Assembly (NCBI GenBank): GCA_963779805.1
Contig: CAVZZN010000002.1
Span: 1-64,000, forward strand
Reading direction: 5' to 3'
Source of the DNA: CAIWHR01 sp963779805
Lineage (GTDB): Bacteria; Pseudomonadota; Gammaproteobacteria; Burkholderiales; Casimicrobiaceae
Length of the DNA stretch: 64,000 nt
Within the stretch, counting starts at the first letter, position 1. Every line of letters starts with the position of its first letter. Positions 39,111-47,562 of the stretch are shown here, in pieces. Under the pieces are notes generated by a model. It was not told where the DNA came from, did no database searches, and was given only the letters and a program-made list of their open reading frames with translations. A program made the translations under genes and the position numbers.

Positions 39111-40659
39111 CTACTTGAGATCGATCTCGGTGAAGTTGAACGACGCGTCCGGAATGACGTAGACGCCGGAGAGCTTCTTGTTGTGCGCCGACAGCAGCTG
39201 CTCGGTGACGAGCGGCGCCCAGGGCGCATCGCGCCAGATCTGCTCCTGCGCGTCCTTGTAGAGCGCGGCTTTCTCGCTCGACGAAGTCGTGAGCTTGCGC
39301 CTTGCGCAGGTCGGCGTCGACCTTGTCGCTCCTGTAGTACGCGGTGTTGAAGAGCCTGGGCGGCCACGAATCCCCGCCGAGGAGCGGCCGGATCGCCCAG
39401 TCGGCTTCACCCGTCGATGTCGACCACCCGACGTAGTAGAGCCGCACGGGCGCGGTCTTCGGATCCTGCCAGCTCTCGACCTGCTCCACGCGCTGCCCGG
39501 CTTCGAGCAGCGTGATCTTCGTGCGCACGCCGATCTGCTGCAGCTGCTGCTGCAGGAACTGGGTGACCTTCTGCGCGGTGCTGTGGTTGTAGGCGGACCA
39601 GAGCTCGGTCTCGAATCCGTTCGGGTATCCCGCCTCGGCGAGAAGCCGCTTCGCTTTCGCCACGTCGTAGGGCCAGGGACCCAGCTTGATCGCGTACTGC
39701 ACGCCGCGCGGCACCACGCCTTCCGCCGGCTGCGCGTAACCGTTGAAGGCCACCTTCGCGAGCGCCTCCTTGTTGATCGCGTAGGCGAGGGCCTGGCGAA
39801 CCTTCGGGTTGTCGAAGGGCTTCTGCTGCGTGTTCATCGACAGGTAGCGCAGCACGATCGACGGGGCTGCCACCACCTCGATGTCGGGCTTCGACTTCAG
39901 CACCTGCGTGAGCTCGTAGGGAACCGGGAACGTGAACTGCGCCTCGCCCGTCTGCATCAGCGCCGCGCGCGAGTTGTTGTCGACCACGGGCTTCCAGGTG
40001 ATGCTGTCGACCTTCGGGTACCCCTTGCGCCAGTAGCCGTCGAACTTCGCGACCTTGAGGTAGTCGGTCTGCTTCCACTCCACGAACTTGAACGGACCCG
40101 TGCCCACGGGGTGGAACGCGATGTCCTTGTTGCCGTACTGCCTCAGCGCGGCGGGGCTGATCATCACGGTCGAGGGATGCGCGAGCAGGTTGATGAACGG
40201 CGAGAACGCGGTCTTGAGCGTGATGCGCGCGACGTAAGGCTCCACCGCCTCGACGCTGGCGATGTTGTTGTTGTACAGGCCGAAGCGCTTGAGCTTGTTC
40301 TCGGGGTTGGTCACGCGCTCCAGGTTCGCCTTCACCGCCTCGGCGTTGAAGTCGGTGCCGTCGTGGAACTTGACGCCGTGCCGGAGCTTGATGGTGTAGA
40401 CGAGACCGTCCTTCGACACCTCGTAGCTCTCCGCGAGCACCGGGACCATCTTCATGTCCTTGTCGAAGCCGAACAGTCCCTCGTAGAACGACTTCGCCAT
40501 GGCCTGCGAGAGGGTGTCGTTCGCGTCGTACGGGTCGGTGGTGGTGAAGGTGGACGCGACCGCGAACACGACGTCCTTCGCGGCGAGCGCGGGTGTTGCG
40601 GCGAATGCGCCGGCGATCAGGACGCCCGCGAGCAGGGGGCGCAGCGGCAGTTTCATCAT
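39111..40659 (-). CDS. gsiB: Glutathione/dipeptide-binding periplasmic protein GsiB, frameshifted
   Basis: About 516 residues of the SBP_bac_5 family. After a signal peptide (LLAGVLIAGAFAATPALA) it reads KDVVFAVASTFTTTDPYDANDTLSQ, a GsiB-like opening, then GVKFHDGTDFNAEAV and FKFVEWKQTDYL. One extra base near 39300 separates the last 60 residues (EKAALYKDAQEQIWRDAPW, the conserved end). The ATG is a MM pair with AAGGAGA upstream. It binds the peptide in the periplasm for GsiCD. Confidence 0.88.
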
Positions 40660-40708
40660 CGTTCTCCTTGGCAGTGCGGCGCACGCGTGCCCGCCGCACT
40701 CGTCGAAG

Positions 40709-42643
40709 CTAATAGTCGCCGCCGACGCGGTGCACGGCAACGAAGTGGTCGGGTCCCACCCGCTCGAGCGGCGCGACTTCGGGCTCGTCGCCGACGGCGC
40801 GGATCGGGCTCGCAATCTCCGCCGATGATAGCTCCAAACGGCGATGGCGCCGGGCGGGGTCGGCAACCGGCACGGCCGCGATCAGCTTGCGGGTATACGG
40901 GTGCTGCGGGTCCTCGAACACCGCGCGGCGCGGGCCGATCTCGACGATCTGGCCGAGATACATCACGGCCACGCGGTGACTCACGCGCTCGACGACCGCC
41001 ATGTCGTGCGAGATGAAGAGGTACGCGAGGCCGAGCTCCGCCTGCAACTCGATCAGGAGGTTCACGATCTGCGCCTGGATCGACACGTCCAGGGCGGACA
41101 CGGCCTCGTCCGCGACGATGATGCGTGGATTGAGCGCGAGCGCGCGCGCAATGGCGATGCGCTGGCGCTGTCCGCCCGAGAACTCGTGCGGATAACGGCG
41201 CGCGTGCTCCGGCTCGAGGCCCACCTTGCGCAGCAGGTCCGTTACGCGCTCTTCGGCTGCCCGACCGCTCGCGACGCCATGCACGTACAGCGGCTCGGCA
41301 ATCGAGAAGCCGACGGTGAGGCGCGGATCGAGCGATGCGAACGGATCCTGGAACACCATCTGCAGGTGGCGGCGGACGGCACGAAGCGCATCGCGCGACA
41401 GGTGTGCGATGTCGCGACCTTCGAGCTGCACGCTGCCGCCGTCGATGTCGAGCAGGCGCATGAGCGCGCGGGCCGTCGTCGACTTGCCGCAGCCCGACTC
41501 GCCGACGAGCGCGAGCGTCTCGCCGGCGGCGAGGTCGAAGCTCACCTTCTCCACGGCATGCACCTGCCGGCGACTGCGCGCGAACATCCCCGAGCGCACG
41601 GGGAAGCGCTTGGTGAGATCGCGCACGCGAAGCAGCGGCGCCCGGTCGTGGTTGCGCGGTGCAGGTGCGGCGCGATCGGTGGACGTGCCGAGGCCCGAGG
41701 CGCTCGGCGCTGATGCTGCGGATCGAGCTGCGTCGTGCGCCGGCAGCGCGGAGTGAGGCGCATCTGCCATCCGCAGCAGGGGCAGCTTGCGCGGGCCGTC
41801 GGTGCCGCGCATCGCGCCCAGCGCCGGCACCGCCGAAAGGAGCACGCGGGTGTACGCGTGCCGTGGCGCGGCGAAGACGCGCTGCGCCGGCCCTTCCTCC
41901 ACGTTCTCGCCGCGGTACATGACGACGATGCGATCCGCGACCTCGGCGACCACGCCCATGTCGTGCGTGATGTAGATCACGGCCATCTCGAGCTCCTGCT
42001 GCAGCAGCCGGATGAGCGCCAGGATCTGGGCCTGGATCGTGACGTCGAGGGCGGTCGTGGGCTCGTCGGCGATCAGCAATCGAGGCCGGCAGGAGAGGGC
42101 CATCGCGATCATCACCCGCTGCCGCATGCCGCCCGAGAGCTGATGGGGGTAGCGGTCGAGGACCGACCGCGCCTCGGGAATGCGCACGAGGTCGAGCATG
42201 CGCAGCGACTCGGCGCGCGCCTCGGCGTACGACTTGCCCTGGTGCAGCCGGATGGACTCCGCGATCTGCCCGCCCGCCGTGAATACCGGGTTGAGCGAGG
42301 TCATCGGCTCCTGGAAGATCATCGCGATCTCGGCGCCGCGGATCGCGCGCATTTCGCGCGGCATCGCGTGCGCGAGATCGATCGAGCTGCCGTCGGCGCG
42401 CGCGAAATGCAGCGCCCCGTGCACGATGCGTCCGCCGCCGTGCTCGACGAGGCGCATCACCGATAGCGCCGTGACCGATTTGCCCGACCCGGACTCGCCG
42501 ACGATGGCGAGGGTCTCGCCCGGCTTCACCTCGAACGAGACGTCGCGCACCGCCGTGACCGTGCGTTCGGTGGTGGCGAAATCGACGGTGAGCCGGTCGA
42601 CGACCAGCGTGGGAGGCGCAGCGGGGACGGACACGATGGGCAC
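40709..42643 (-). CDS. gsiA: Dual-domain ATP-binding protein GsiA of the glutathione/dipeptide importer
   Basis: 644 residues with two complete ABC ATPase domains: GESGSGKS / LSGGMRQR / LLIADEPTTALD (about residues 45-190) and GESGCGKST / FSGGQRQR / IIVADEAVSALD (about 385-530). Their C-terminal HPYTR segments are typical of oligopeptide ATPases. An Ala/Pro-rich linker joins them. This fused form defines GsiA-like proteins (EC 7.4.2.10 type). In the second Walker B, Pro is replaced (DEAVSALD, not DEPVSALD). First gene of the operon; GTG start. Confidence 0.9.
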   Translation of the reverse strand: MPIVSVPAAPPTLVVDRLTVDFATTERTVTAVRDVSFEVKPGETLAIVGESGSGKSVTALSVMRLVEHGGGRIVHGALHFARADGSSIDLAHAMPREMRAIRGAEIAMIFQEPMTSLNPVFTAGGQIAESIRLHQGKSYAEARAESLRMLDLVRIPEARSVLDRYPHQLSGGMRQRVMIAMALSCRPRLLIADEPTTALDVTIQAQILALIRLLQQELEMAVIYITHDMGVVAEVADRIVVMYRGENVEEGPAQRVFAAPRHAYTRVLLSAVPALGAMRGTDGPRKLPLLRMADAPHSALPAHDAARSAASAPSASGLGTSTDRAAPAPRNHDRAPLLRVRDLTKRFPVRSGMFARSRRQVHAVEKVSFDLAAGETLALVGESGCGKSTTARALMRLLDIDGGSVQLEGRDIAHLSRDALRAVRRHLQMVFQDPFASLDPRLTVGFSIAEPLYVHGVASGRAAEERVTDLLRKVGLEPEHARRYPHEFSGGQRQRIAIARALALNPRIIVADEAVSALDVSIQAQIVNLLIELQAELGLAYLFISHDMAVVERVSHRVAVMYLGQIVEIGPRRAVFEDPQHPYTRKLIAAVPVADPARRHRRLELSSAEIASPIRAVGDEPEVAPLERVGPDHFVAVHRVGGDY

Positions 42644-42701
42644 GCGCGGCGGTCGAGACCCGCGCGCGCGGCCCGATTATACGTCCCGGCTCCTGCCCCC
42701 G

Positions 42702-42723
42702 ACCCAGGGTCAACCCAGGGTCA
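42702..42723. repeat. 11-bp tandem repeat overlapping the hemerythrin stop codon
   Basis: ACCCAGGGTCA occurs at 42702-42712 and 42713-42723. The second copy ends in the TCA that is the minus-strand stop codon of the hemerythrin gene, so the duplication falls right at the 3' end. Confidence 0.9.
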
Positions 42724-43269
42724 GGCGGCGGCTTCGAGCCCTTCGGCCACTTTCACCCACGCCGCGCGATTGCCGGTGCCGGCCTGCTCGCGCTCGACCA
42801 CTTCGAAGCGGCGCATCACGTCGTCGTGCTGATCGGAGGGAATCACCCGCGACGCCATCGGGAAGAGGATGTTGTCCTCCTTGTAGATGTGCTGGCGCAG
42901 CAGGGATGCGTACGCGCGGGCGTTGGCGGCAACCGCCGCGCTCGCACTCGCATCGCCCGCGGCGAGCTGCTCGGCCGCTTCACGCAAGCCGGCGGTGTAG
43001 GCGCGACCGCGCTCGTGCTCGTGCAGCATCACGGCGATCGGGCCGCCTTCGGTCGGCAACCCGTTGGCGGCCATGGTGGGGAAGAGCACGCCTTCCTCCT
43101 TGCCGTGGTGGCAGCCGTCGGCAAAGCCCTGGATGAAGCGCGCAGCGTCGAGGAAGAACTGCGGAGCGACGGCCTCGCCGCGCTCGAGGCGCTCGGCTGC
43201 GCGGTCCAGCGCGGCGAGCACACGCTCGATGAGACGATGGTCGGAGGACAAGGTATCGGTAGCTTGCAT
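42721..43269 (-). CDS. Hemerythrin-like HHE domain protein
   Basis: 182 residues, four-helix bundle. Metal-ligand candidates are His11 (SSDHRLIERVL), His54/His55 with Glu58 (CHHGKEE), His83/His85-Glu86 (LHEHERG) and His127 with Glu131 (QHIYKED), matching the HHxxE/HxxxE/HxxxD pattern of bacterial hemerythrins that bind O2 or NO with a diiron centre. It would act as an oxygen/NO sensor or store in the cytoplasm. It is monocistronic between the gsi operon and the first pseudopilin gene. Confidence 0.9.
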   Translation of the reverse strand: MQATDTLSSDHRLIERVLAALDRAAERLERGEAVAPQFFLDAARFIQGFADGCHHGKEEGVLFPTMAANGLPTEGGPIAVMLHEHERGRAYTAGLREAAEQLAAGDASASAAVAANARAYASLLRQHIYKEDNILFPMASRVIPSDQHDDVMRRFEVVEREQAGTGNRAAWVKVAEGLEAAA

Positions 43270-43350
43270 GGCGCACCACGAGAACTAAAGGTGCGTCGAG
43301 ACTGCTGCAAAGCGCCCGCTGCGAACACGACGTGGATCAAGGATCCGCGA

Positions 43351-43854
43351 TTACGGATCGTAGGACGACGCGGGCCCGACGAAGCGCCCGTTGTTGGCCC
43401 TCACGATGTCGTCGCGGCTCGCCGGCGCGGTCAGCGGTGGCCGGCTGTCGCGGTCCGGCCCGACGCTGTAGAGATCGAAGTCGGAGTTGATGGGGACGAT
43501 GTTCTTGTCCTTGCGGAACTTGCCCGTGTCGCTGTCGGCGCCGTGGTTCGCGTACTGATAGAGACTGCCCCACGGATCGCGCATCGCGGCGTAGCCCGGG
43601 CCGAGATCGTCGAGGCTCGCGGGCAGCGCATGGTTGTCCATGGCGTAGCTGCCGATCGCGGCCTCCAGCGCGGTGATGTCGGTGACCGCCTGCGCGTTCT
43701 GCACTCGCGCGCGGTAGGTCCCGTACGACGTCGTGATCATGCTCGCCAGGATGGTGATGATCATCACCGTGAGCATGAGCTCGAGCACGGTGAATCCGTG
43801 CTGGACGTCGCGCGGCGAGCGCACGACGCGTGTTTCCTGGGTCGACGACCTCAT
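43351..43854 (-). CDS. Type II secretion-like pseudopilin (GspG-type), first copy
   Basis: 167 residues. The prepilin leader (MRSSTQETRVVRSPRDVQHG) ends at Gly20, then FTVLELMLTVMIITILASMITTS, with Glu at +5, is the hydrophobic N-methylated helix. The globular part has the GspG-like DPWGSLYQYANH motif and the C-terminal KDKNIVPINSDFDLYSVG ... SRDDIVRANNGRFVG. The C-terminus is nearly identical in pattern to the second copy at 47082. The gene is driven by the sigma54-type site at 43891-43908, about 40 bases upstream. Confidence 0.88.
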   Translation of the reverse strand: MRSSTQETRVVRSPRDVQHGFTVLELMLTVMIITILASMITTSYGTYRARVQNAQAVTDITALEAAIGSYAMDNHALPASLDDLGPGYAAMRDPWGSLYQYANHGADSDTGKFRKDKNIVPINSDFDLYSVGPDRDSRPPLTAPASRDDIVRANNGRFVGPASSYDP

Positions 43855-43890
43855 GTAGGGCGCGGCATCGTTGTTGTGTCTGCCGCTGCC

Positions 43891-43908
43891 AAGGCAAGAG
43901 CCGTGCCG
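43891..43908 (-). promoter_or_regulatory. Sigma54-type promoter of pseudopilin 1
   Basis: On the minus strand the sequence CGGCACGGCTCTTGCC gives GGCACG-N4-TTGC, a full match to the -24/-12 consensus with GG and GC ten bases apart (GG at 43907-43906, GC at 43895-43894). A start site about 12 bases later leaves roughly 28 bases of leader before the ATG at 43854. Confidence 0.75.
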
Positions 43909-44070
43909 CAACTGCGATGCGCTGCACGCTACAACGTGACCAGAGGCGTCCCCTCGCGCGTCGGTGCGTGCCGCGCGGACGCGCGCGCAACGATCGGCAA
44001 ATCCGCCGGGCATCCGGACACGGGCCGCATGCTAGGCTCGTCGTCCGCACCCGGAACGAGGAGCCGCACC

Positions 44071-45258
44071 ATGAGCCTGCGCGAGCGTCTTACCCCCGAG
44101 GCCTGCCTGCCCGTCGATCATCCCCAGGCGACGCTGGTCGCGCGCGTGTGGCTGCCGAGCGCGCAGGGGCCCGCACCCGCGCTCGTGCGCGACGGACAGG
44201 TGCTCGATCTCTCGGCCGTCGCCGCGACCGTGCGCGACGTGTTCGAGCTCCCCGACGCCGCGCGGGCGATGCGCGCGGCCGCAATTCGGTTGCCCTCGCT
44301 CGGAACGGTGGCGGACATCCTCGCCAACTCGTCGGAGCACGAGCGCGACGTCGCGCGCGCATGGTTTCTCGCGCCGTGCGATCTGCAGGCGATCAAGGCG
44401 AGCGGCGTCACGTTCGTGTCGAGCCTGCTCGAGCGCGTGATCGAGGAGCAGGCGCGCGGCGACCCCGCGCGTGCCGAAGCCGTGCGGCGCTCGATCGTGG
44501 CGGTGATCGGAGACAACCTGTCGGCAGTGCGGCCCGGCTCGCCGGAAGCGGCACGCATCAAGGAGGTGCTGATCGCGCAGGCGGCGTGGTCGCAATACCT
44601 CGAGGTCGGCATCGGCCCCGACGCGGAGATCTTCACCAAAGCGCAGCCGATGTCGGCCGTGGGCCAGGGTGCCGACGTCGGCCTTCATCCCGGCTCGCAC
44701 TGGAACAACCCCGAGCCCGAGATCGTGCTCGTCGTGAACAGTCGCGGCGAAACGGTCGGCGCAACGCTCGGCAACGACGTCAACCTGCGCGACTTCGAGG
44801 GCCGCAGCGCGTTGCTTCTCGGCAAGGCGAAGGACAACAACGCGTCGTGCGGCATCGGCCCGTTCATCCGCGTGTTCGACGACCACTTCGGGATGCAGGA
44901 CGTACGCGAGAGCGAGCTCGCCATGCGCATCGAGGGGCCGGAAGGCTTCGTGCTCGACGGCGCGAGCTCGATGCGCAAGATCAGCCGCGACCCGCTCGAG
45001 CTCGTGCGCGCGGCCATCGGGCCCACGCATCAGTATCCCGATGGCCTCGTCCTGTTCCTCGGCACGATGTTCGCCCCGACGCAGGACCGGCTCGCGCCGG
45101 GCGAAGGCTTCACGCACGTGATCGGCGACGTCGTCACCGTGAGCACGCCGCGCCTCGGCGCGCTCGTGAACCGCGTCGATCGCTCGGACGCGATCGCGCC
45201 GTGGACCTTCGGGACCGGCGCGCTGATGCGCAATCTCGCGCGCCGCGGCTTGCTCTAG
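44071..45258 (+). CDS. Fumarylacetoacetate hydrolase family protein
   Basis: 395 residues, intact. The catalytic domain has EVGIGPDAEIFTK, WNNPEPEIVLVV (metal-binding Glu pair) and GNDVNLRDFEGRSALLLGKAK (Asp), the conserved core of the family, which cleaves C-C bonds or dehydrates 2-keto acids. The N-terminal 120 residues are an extra variable domain. GAGGAG precedes the ATG at 44071. It is divergent from the first pseudopilin, sharing a 216-base spacer, and convergent with the 45291 gene. The exact substrate (sugar-acid keto intermediates are common) is not assignable. Confidence 0.85.
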   Translation: MSLRERLTPEACLPVDHPQATLVARVWLPSAQGPAPALVRDGQVLDLSAVAATVRDVFELPDAARAMRAAAIRLPSLGTVADILANSSEHERDVARAWFLAPCDLQAIKASGVTFVSSLLERVIEEQARGDPARAEAVRRSIVAVIGDNLSAVRPGSPEAARIKEVLIAQAAWSQYLEVGIGPDAEIFTKAQPMSAVGQGADVGLHPGSHWNNPEPEIVLVVNSRGETVGATLGNDVNLRDFEGRSALLLGKAKDNNASCGIGPFIRVFDDHFGMQDVRESELAMRIEGPEGFVLDGASSMRKISRDPLELVRAAIGPTHQYPDGLVLFLGTMFAPTQDRLAPGEGFTHVIGDVVTVSTPRLGALVNRVDRSDAIAPWTFGTGALMRNLARRGLL

Positions 45259-45290
45259 CGCGCGCTGCAGCGCTCGCGCGGCGCCGTCGT

Positions 45291-45719
45291 TCAGCGCTCC
45301 AGCAGTTCGAGCCTGACCGTGCTCGCCTTGAGGTAAGGGTAGAGCTGGCAGTAGTACTCGCTCAGCAGCTGGATCTCGCGTGCAACCGGCTTCGGGAAGC
45401 CTCTGCGGCCGCCGCGGCGGTCGATCAGCAGGTCGTTGAGATAGCGCCGGCAGTCGGGCGGGTTTTCCCACGACGCGCAGATCAGGTTCGCGATGCGCGC
45501 GAACTGCATGGCGAGCGCGCGCGGCCGCACGGGTGCCGGAAGCGACATCAGCCACTGCCTGGTCCGCGGCAGCAGCACCGTGACCGGCTGGCTCTTGCGC
45601 AGGTGCATCGGTGTGCAGGGCGACGGTCGGGGCGGCGCCGGGCTGTACACCTTGTCGTGTGCAGGATGCTGCGTGACGGTGTTGGTGGCGAGGCGTGTCA
45701 GTGCCGGGAATGAGGACAT
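45291..45719 (-). CDS. Conserved hypothetical protein
   Basis: 142 residues from the ATG at 45719; upstream in-frame sequence to 45893 looks non-coding. It contains VTVLLPRTRQWLMSL, RALAMQFARIANLICASWENPPDCRRYLNDLLIDRRG (split) and the C-terminal EIQLLSEYYCQLYP. A Trp/Arg/Cys-rich, helical, basic composition suggests a small soluble protein. No family recognised; it ends 33 bases from the FAH gene stop, convergent. Confidence 0.55.
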   Translation of the reverse strand: MSSFPALTRLATNTVTQHPAHDKVYSPAPPRPSPCTPMHLRKSQPVTVLLPRTRQWLMSLPAPVRPRALAMQFARIANLICASWENPPDCRRYLNDLLIDRRGGRRGFPKPVAREIQLLSEYYCQLYPYLKASTVRLELLER

Positions 45720-45901
45720 GGTCAGTTTGTGCCCGCGTAGGTCAGTTGAGGTCGGCCTGGCCGATCGTTGCAGCCGACAATTCGACGCCGAGCAAGACGC
45801 AGGCCACTCCAGTACGTTGTCATATCCGTCGTGCTTCGCGAACGCGTGCGGACGTGCCGAGCATGCTTCTTGCGGTCCCCGGCGACCTGTCATCGGCGCT
45901 T

Positions 45902-45909
45902 GCTAGAAT
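45902..45909 (+). promoter_or_regulatory. Extended -10 promoter upstream of the Sel1 gene
   Basis: TGCTAGAAT (45901-45909) fits an extended -10 element (TGn-TAGAAT, four of six to five of six with TATAAT). No clear -35 lies 17 bases upstream, as is usual for extended -10 promoters. It would give a leader of about 100 bases for the gene at 46017. Confidence 0.4.
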
Positions 45910-46016
45910 CGCTCGACCCCCATGTCTCGTTCGGCCATGACCCGCGCGGCGCCCTTCGGGCTACGCGATCACGACGGGCGCGCCGGTGCGCGCGATACTC
46001 GCTGCAGGCCCTCGCG

Positions 46017-46742
46017 ATGATCCATACGTGCCCCCAATGCGGCAGCCAGAAGGTGAGGCACGCGACGCACGCGGAGGGACATCGTCTCCTGCGCTCCGCC
46101 TTCCGCTGTCGCCGGTGCAACGCCCAGTTCTGGGCGATCGCCGGCCGGACCTGGCTGCGCATCGGGGTCCTCGGCGTGCTGCTCGCGACGGCCGGCTTCA
46201 CCGCCCTCGTGTTGTGGCAGCTCGACCGCGGCGAGGACGATCTGGACGTCGCGGGCAAGGTGCAGGCGGCGCGCCTGCGCGACGGCAGCGACGACTACGC
46301 GGCCGCACAGAAGTACCTCGGTGGCGTTGGCGTGCCGCGCGACGTGAAGGAGGGCGCGCTGTTGCTGGAGCGCTCGGCGCAGCAGGGCTACGTCAAGGCG
46401 CAATACGAGCTCGCAGTCGCGTTGCGGGATGGCACCGGCGTGGTCGCGGACGATCAGCGCGCGCTGACGTGGTTCCGCATGGCGGCCGAGGCCGGCGATT
46501 CGCGTGCCCAGCATCAGGTCGGCCTCATGTACATGCAAGGCAGAGGAACGAAGGCCGATGCGGTGAAGGGGTACGCCTGGCTCACGGTCGCCGCCGCGAA
46601 TGGCGCCGTCGGCGCTGCCGAGGCGCGCGACGTGGCGCTCGCCGCGATGTCGGAAGCCGAGATCGCGCTGGCCGGCAACGAAGCACGCCGGCTCGCGACG
46701 ACGCAGCGCGTCGCGCGCGACAACGCCGCCGGGCGGCACTGA
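46017..46742 (+). CDS. Membrane-anchored zinc-ribbon / Sel1-repeat protein
   Basis: 241 residues. The N-terminus has a zinc ribbon (CPQCGSQK, then CRRCNAQFW), one transmembrane helix at about 45-65 (IGVLGVLLATAGFTALVLW) and a C-terminal periplasmic or cytoplasmic domain of two to three Sel1 repeats (GVPRDVKEGALLLERSAQQG; GVVADDQRALTWFRMAAEAG; GTKADAVKGYAWLTVAAANG). Sel1 repeats form superhelical scaffolds. ATG at 46017. It lies upstream of the second pseudopilin and may be linked with it. Confidence 0.8.
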   Translation: MIHTCPQCGSQKVRHATHAEGHRLLRSAFRCRRCNAQFWAIAGRTWLRIGVLGVLLATAGFTALVLWQLDRGEDDLDVAGKVQAARLRDGSDDYAAAQKYLGGVGVPRDVKEGALLLERSAQQGYVKAQYELAVALRDGTGVVADDQRALTWFRMAAEAGDSRAQHQVGLMYMQGRGTKADAVKGYAWLTVAAANGAVGAAEARDVALAAMSEAEIALAGNEARRLATTQRVARDNAAGRH

Positions 46743-47081
46743 CGCGGGCCTCATCGGACGCGCCGTGCGCAGGTTGTCGCGCACAGCGTGCGTCGCTCGC
46801 AGCGCGTGCTGTAACGTTCAGACTCGTCGATCCCGTCGCGCTCGCGTCGAGCGCGCGCGTCGCGCGCAAGGCACCAAGTCAGCTTGTGACGTTGCGCGCC
46901 ACGCGCGTTTCCCTCCGATCTTCCGAGGAACGCGTTCGGCGCCCGAACAGGCCGTTGATACCCCGGCATGGCTCTTGCCTAGAAGGAATGCGAAACCTGG
47001 CCGCTTCCTTCTCCGACCGTGTCGACGACAACAAGCCAACGCCGCGCCTGCCCGGTGCAATGCCCGCAGCGCGGCGCCGCG
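46743..47081. other. Intergenic region with a sigma54 promoter before pseudopilin 2
   Basis: 339 bases with no convincing gene. An ATG at 46988 opens a short frame that does not match the pilin. The only recognisable element is the sigma54-type site at 46964-46979. An in-frame GTG at 47019 is an alternative start for the pilin. Confidence 0.5.
46964..46979 (+). promoter_or_regulatory. Sigma54-type promoter of pseudopilin 2 and the GGDEF/EAL gene
   Basis: CGGCATGGCTCTTGCC gives GG (46965-46966) and GC (46977-46978) ten bases apart, with GGCATG-N4-TTGC differing from the -24/-12 consensus at one base. The N4 is GCTC, the same as in the promoter at 43891-43908. The predicted start is near 46990. 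Confidence 0.7.
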
Positions 47082-47562
47082 ATGCGGGCGCGGCGCACGC
47101 GTGCCGCCGCCGCGCGCGGCATGACGCTGATCGAGCTCGTCGTCGCGATGCTCATCCTCGCCGTGTCCGCCGTCATGGCGTACCAGGCGTACGGCACCTA
47201 TCGCACGCGGATCCAGGAAGCGGCGGCGGTCAGCGATATCGTCGTCGATCCAGTCCGCGATCCAGCAGTACCTCAGCGACAACGGCAAGTACCCGGATGC
47301 GCTCGCCGACGCGGGCGCGGCGATCGGCGCGATGACGGATCCCTGGGGCAACGGTTACCGCTACCTCAACCACGCCACGGCGTCGAACGGGGCGTACCGC
47401 AAGGACAAGAACATCGTCCCGATCAACGCGGACTACGACCTCTACAGCATGGGCAAGGATGGCGCGACGGCGGCGCCCCTGACCGCGGCGCCGAGCCGCG
47501 ACGACATCGTCCGTGCCAACAACGGCCGGTTCGTCGGCCGCGCTTCGGTCTACGATCCTTGA
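47082..47562 (+). CDS. Type II secretion-like pseudopilin (GspG-type), second copy, frameshifted
   Basis: About 160 residues. Leader MRARRTRAAAARG is followed by MTLIELVVAMLILAVSAVMAYQAYGTYRT (split), with Met at +1 and Glu at +5, the class-III pilin pattern. The body has NGKYPDALAD and TDPWGNGYRYLNHA, and ends KDKNIVPINADYDLYSMG ... SRDDIVRANNGRFVG. One extra base near 47239-47244 shifts the frame after VSDI. The ATG at 47082 is used; GTG 47019 would add 21 residues and fits the promoter distance better. The TGA overlaps the TTG of the next gene. Confidence 0.82.

Noticed and set aside
42702..42723. The 11-bp tandem repeat as a phage or element attachment site
   Set aside because: There is no integrase, tRNA or element boundary nearby; a simple duplication explains it.
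46988..47141. ATG at 46988 as the real start of the second pseudopilin
   Set aside because: It lies at the predicted transcription start with no room for a ribosome-binding site, and its frame does not contain the pilin leader.
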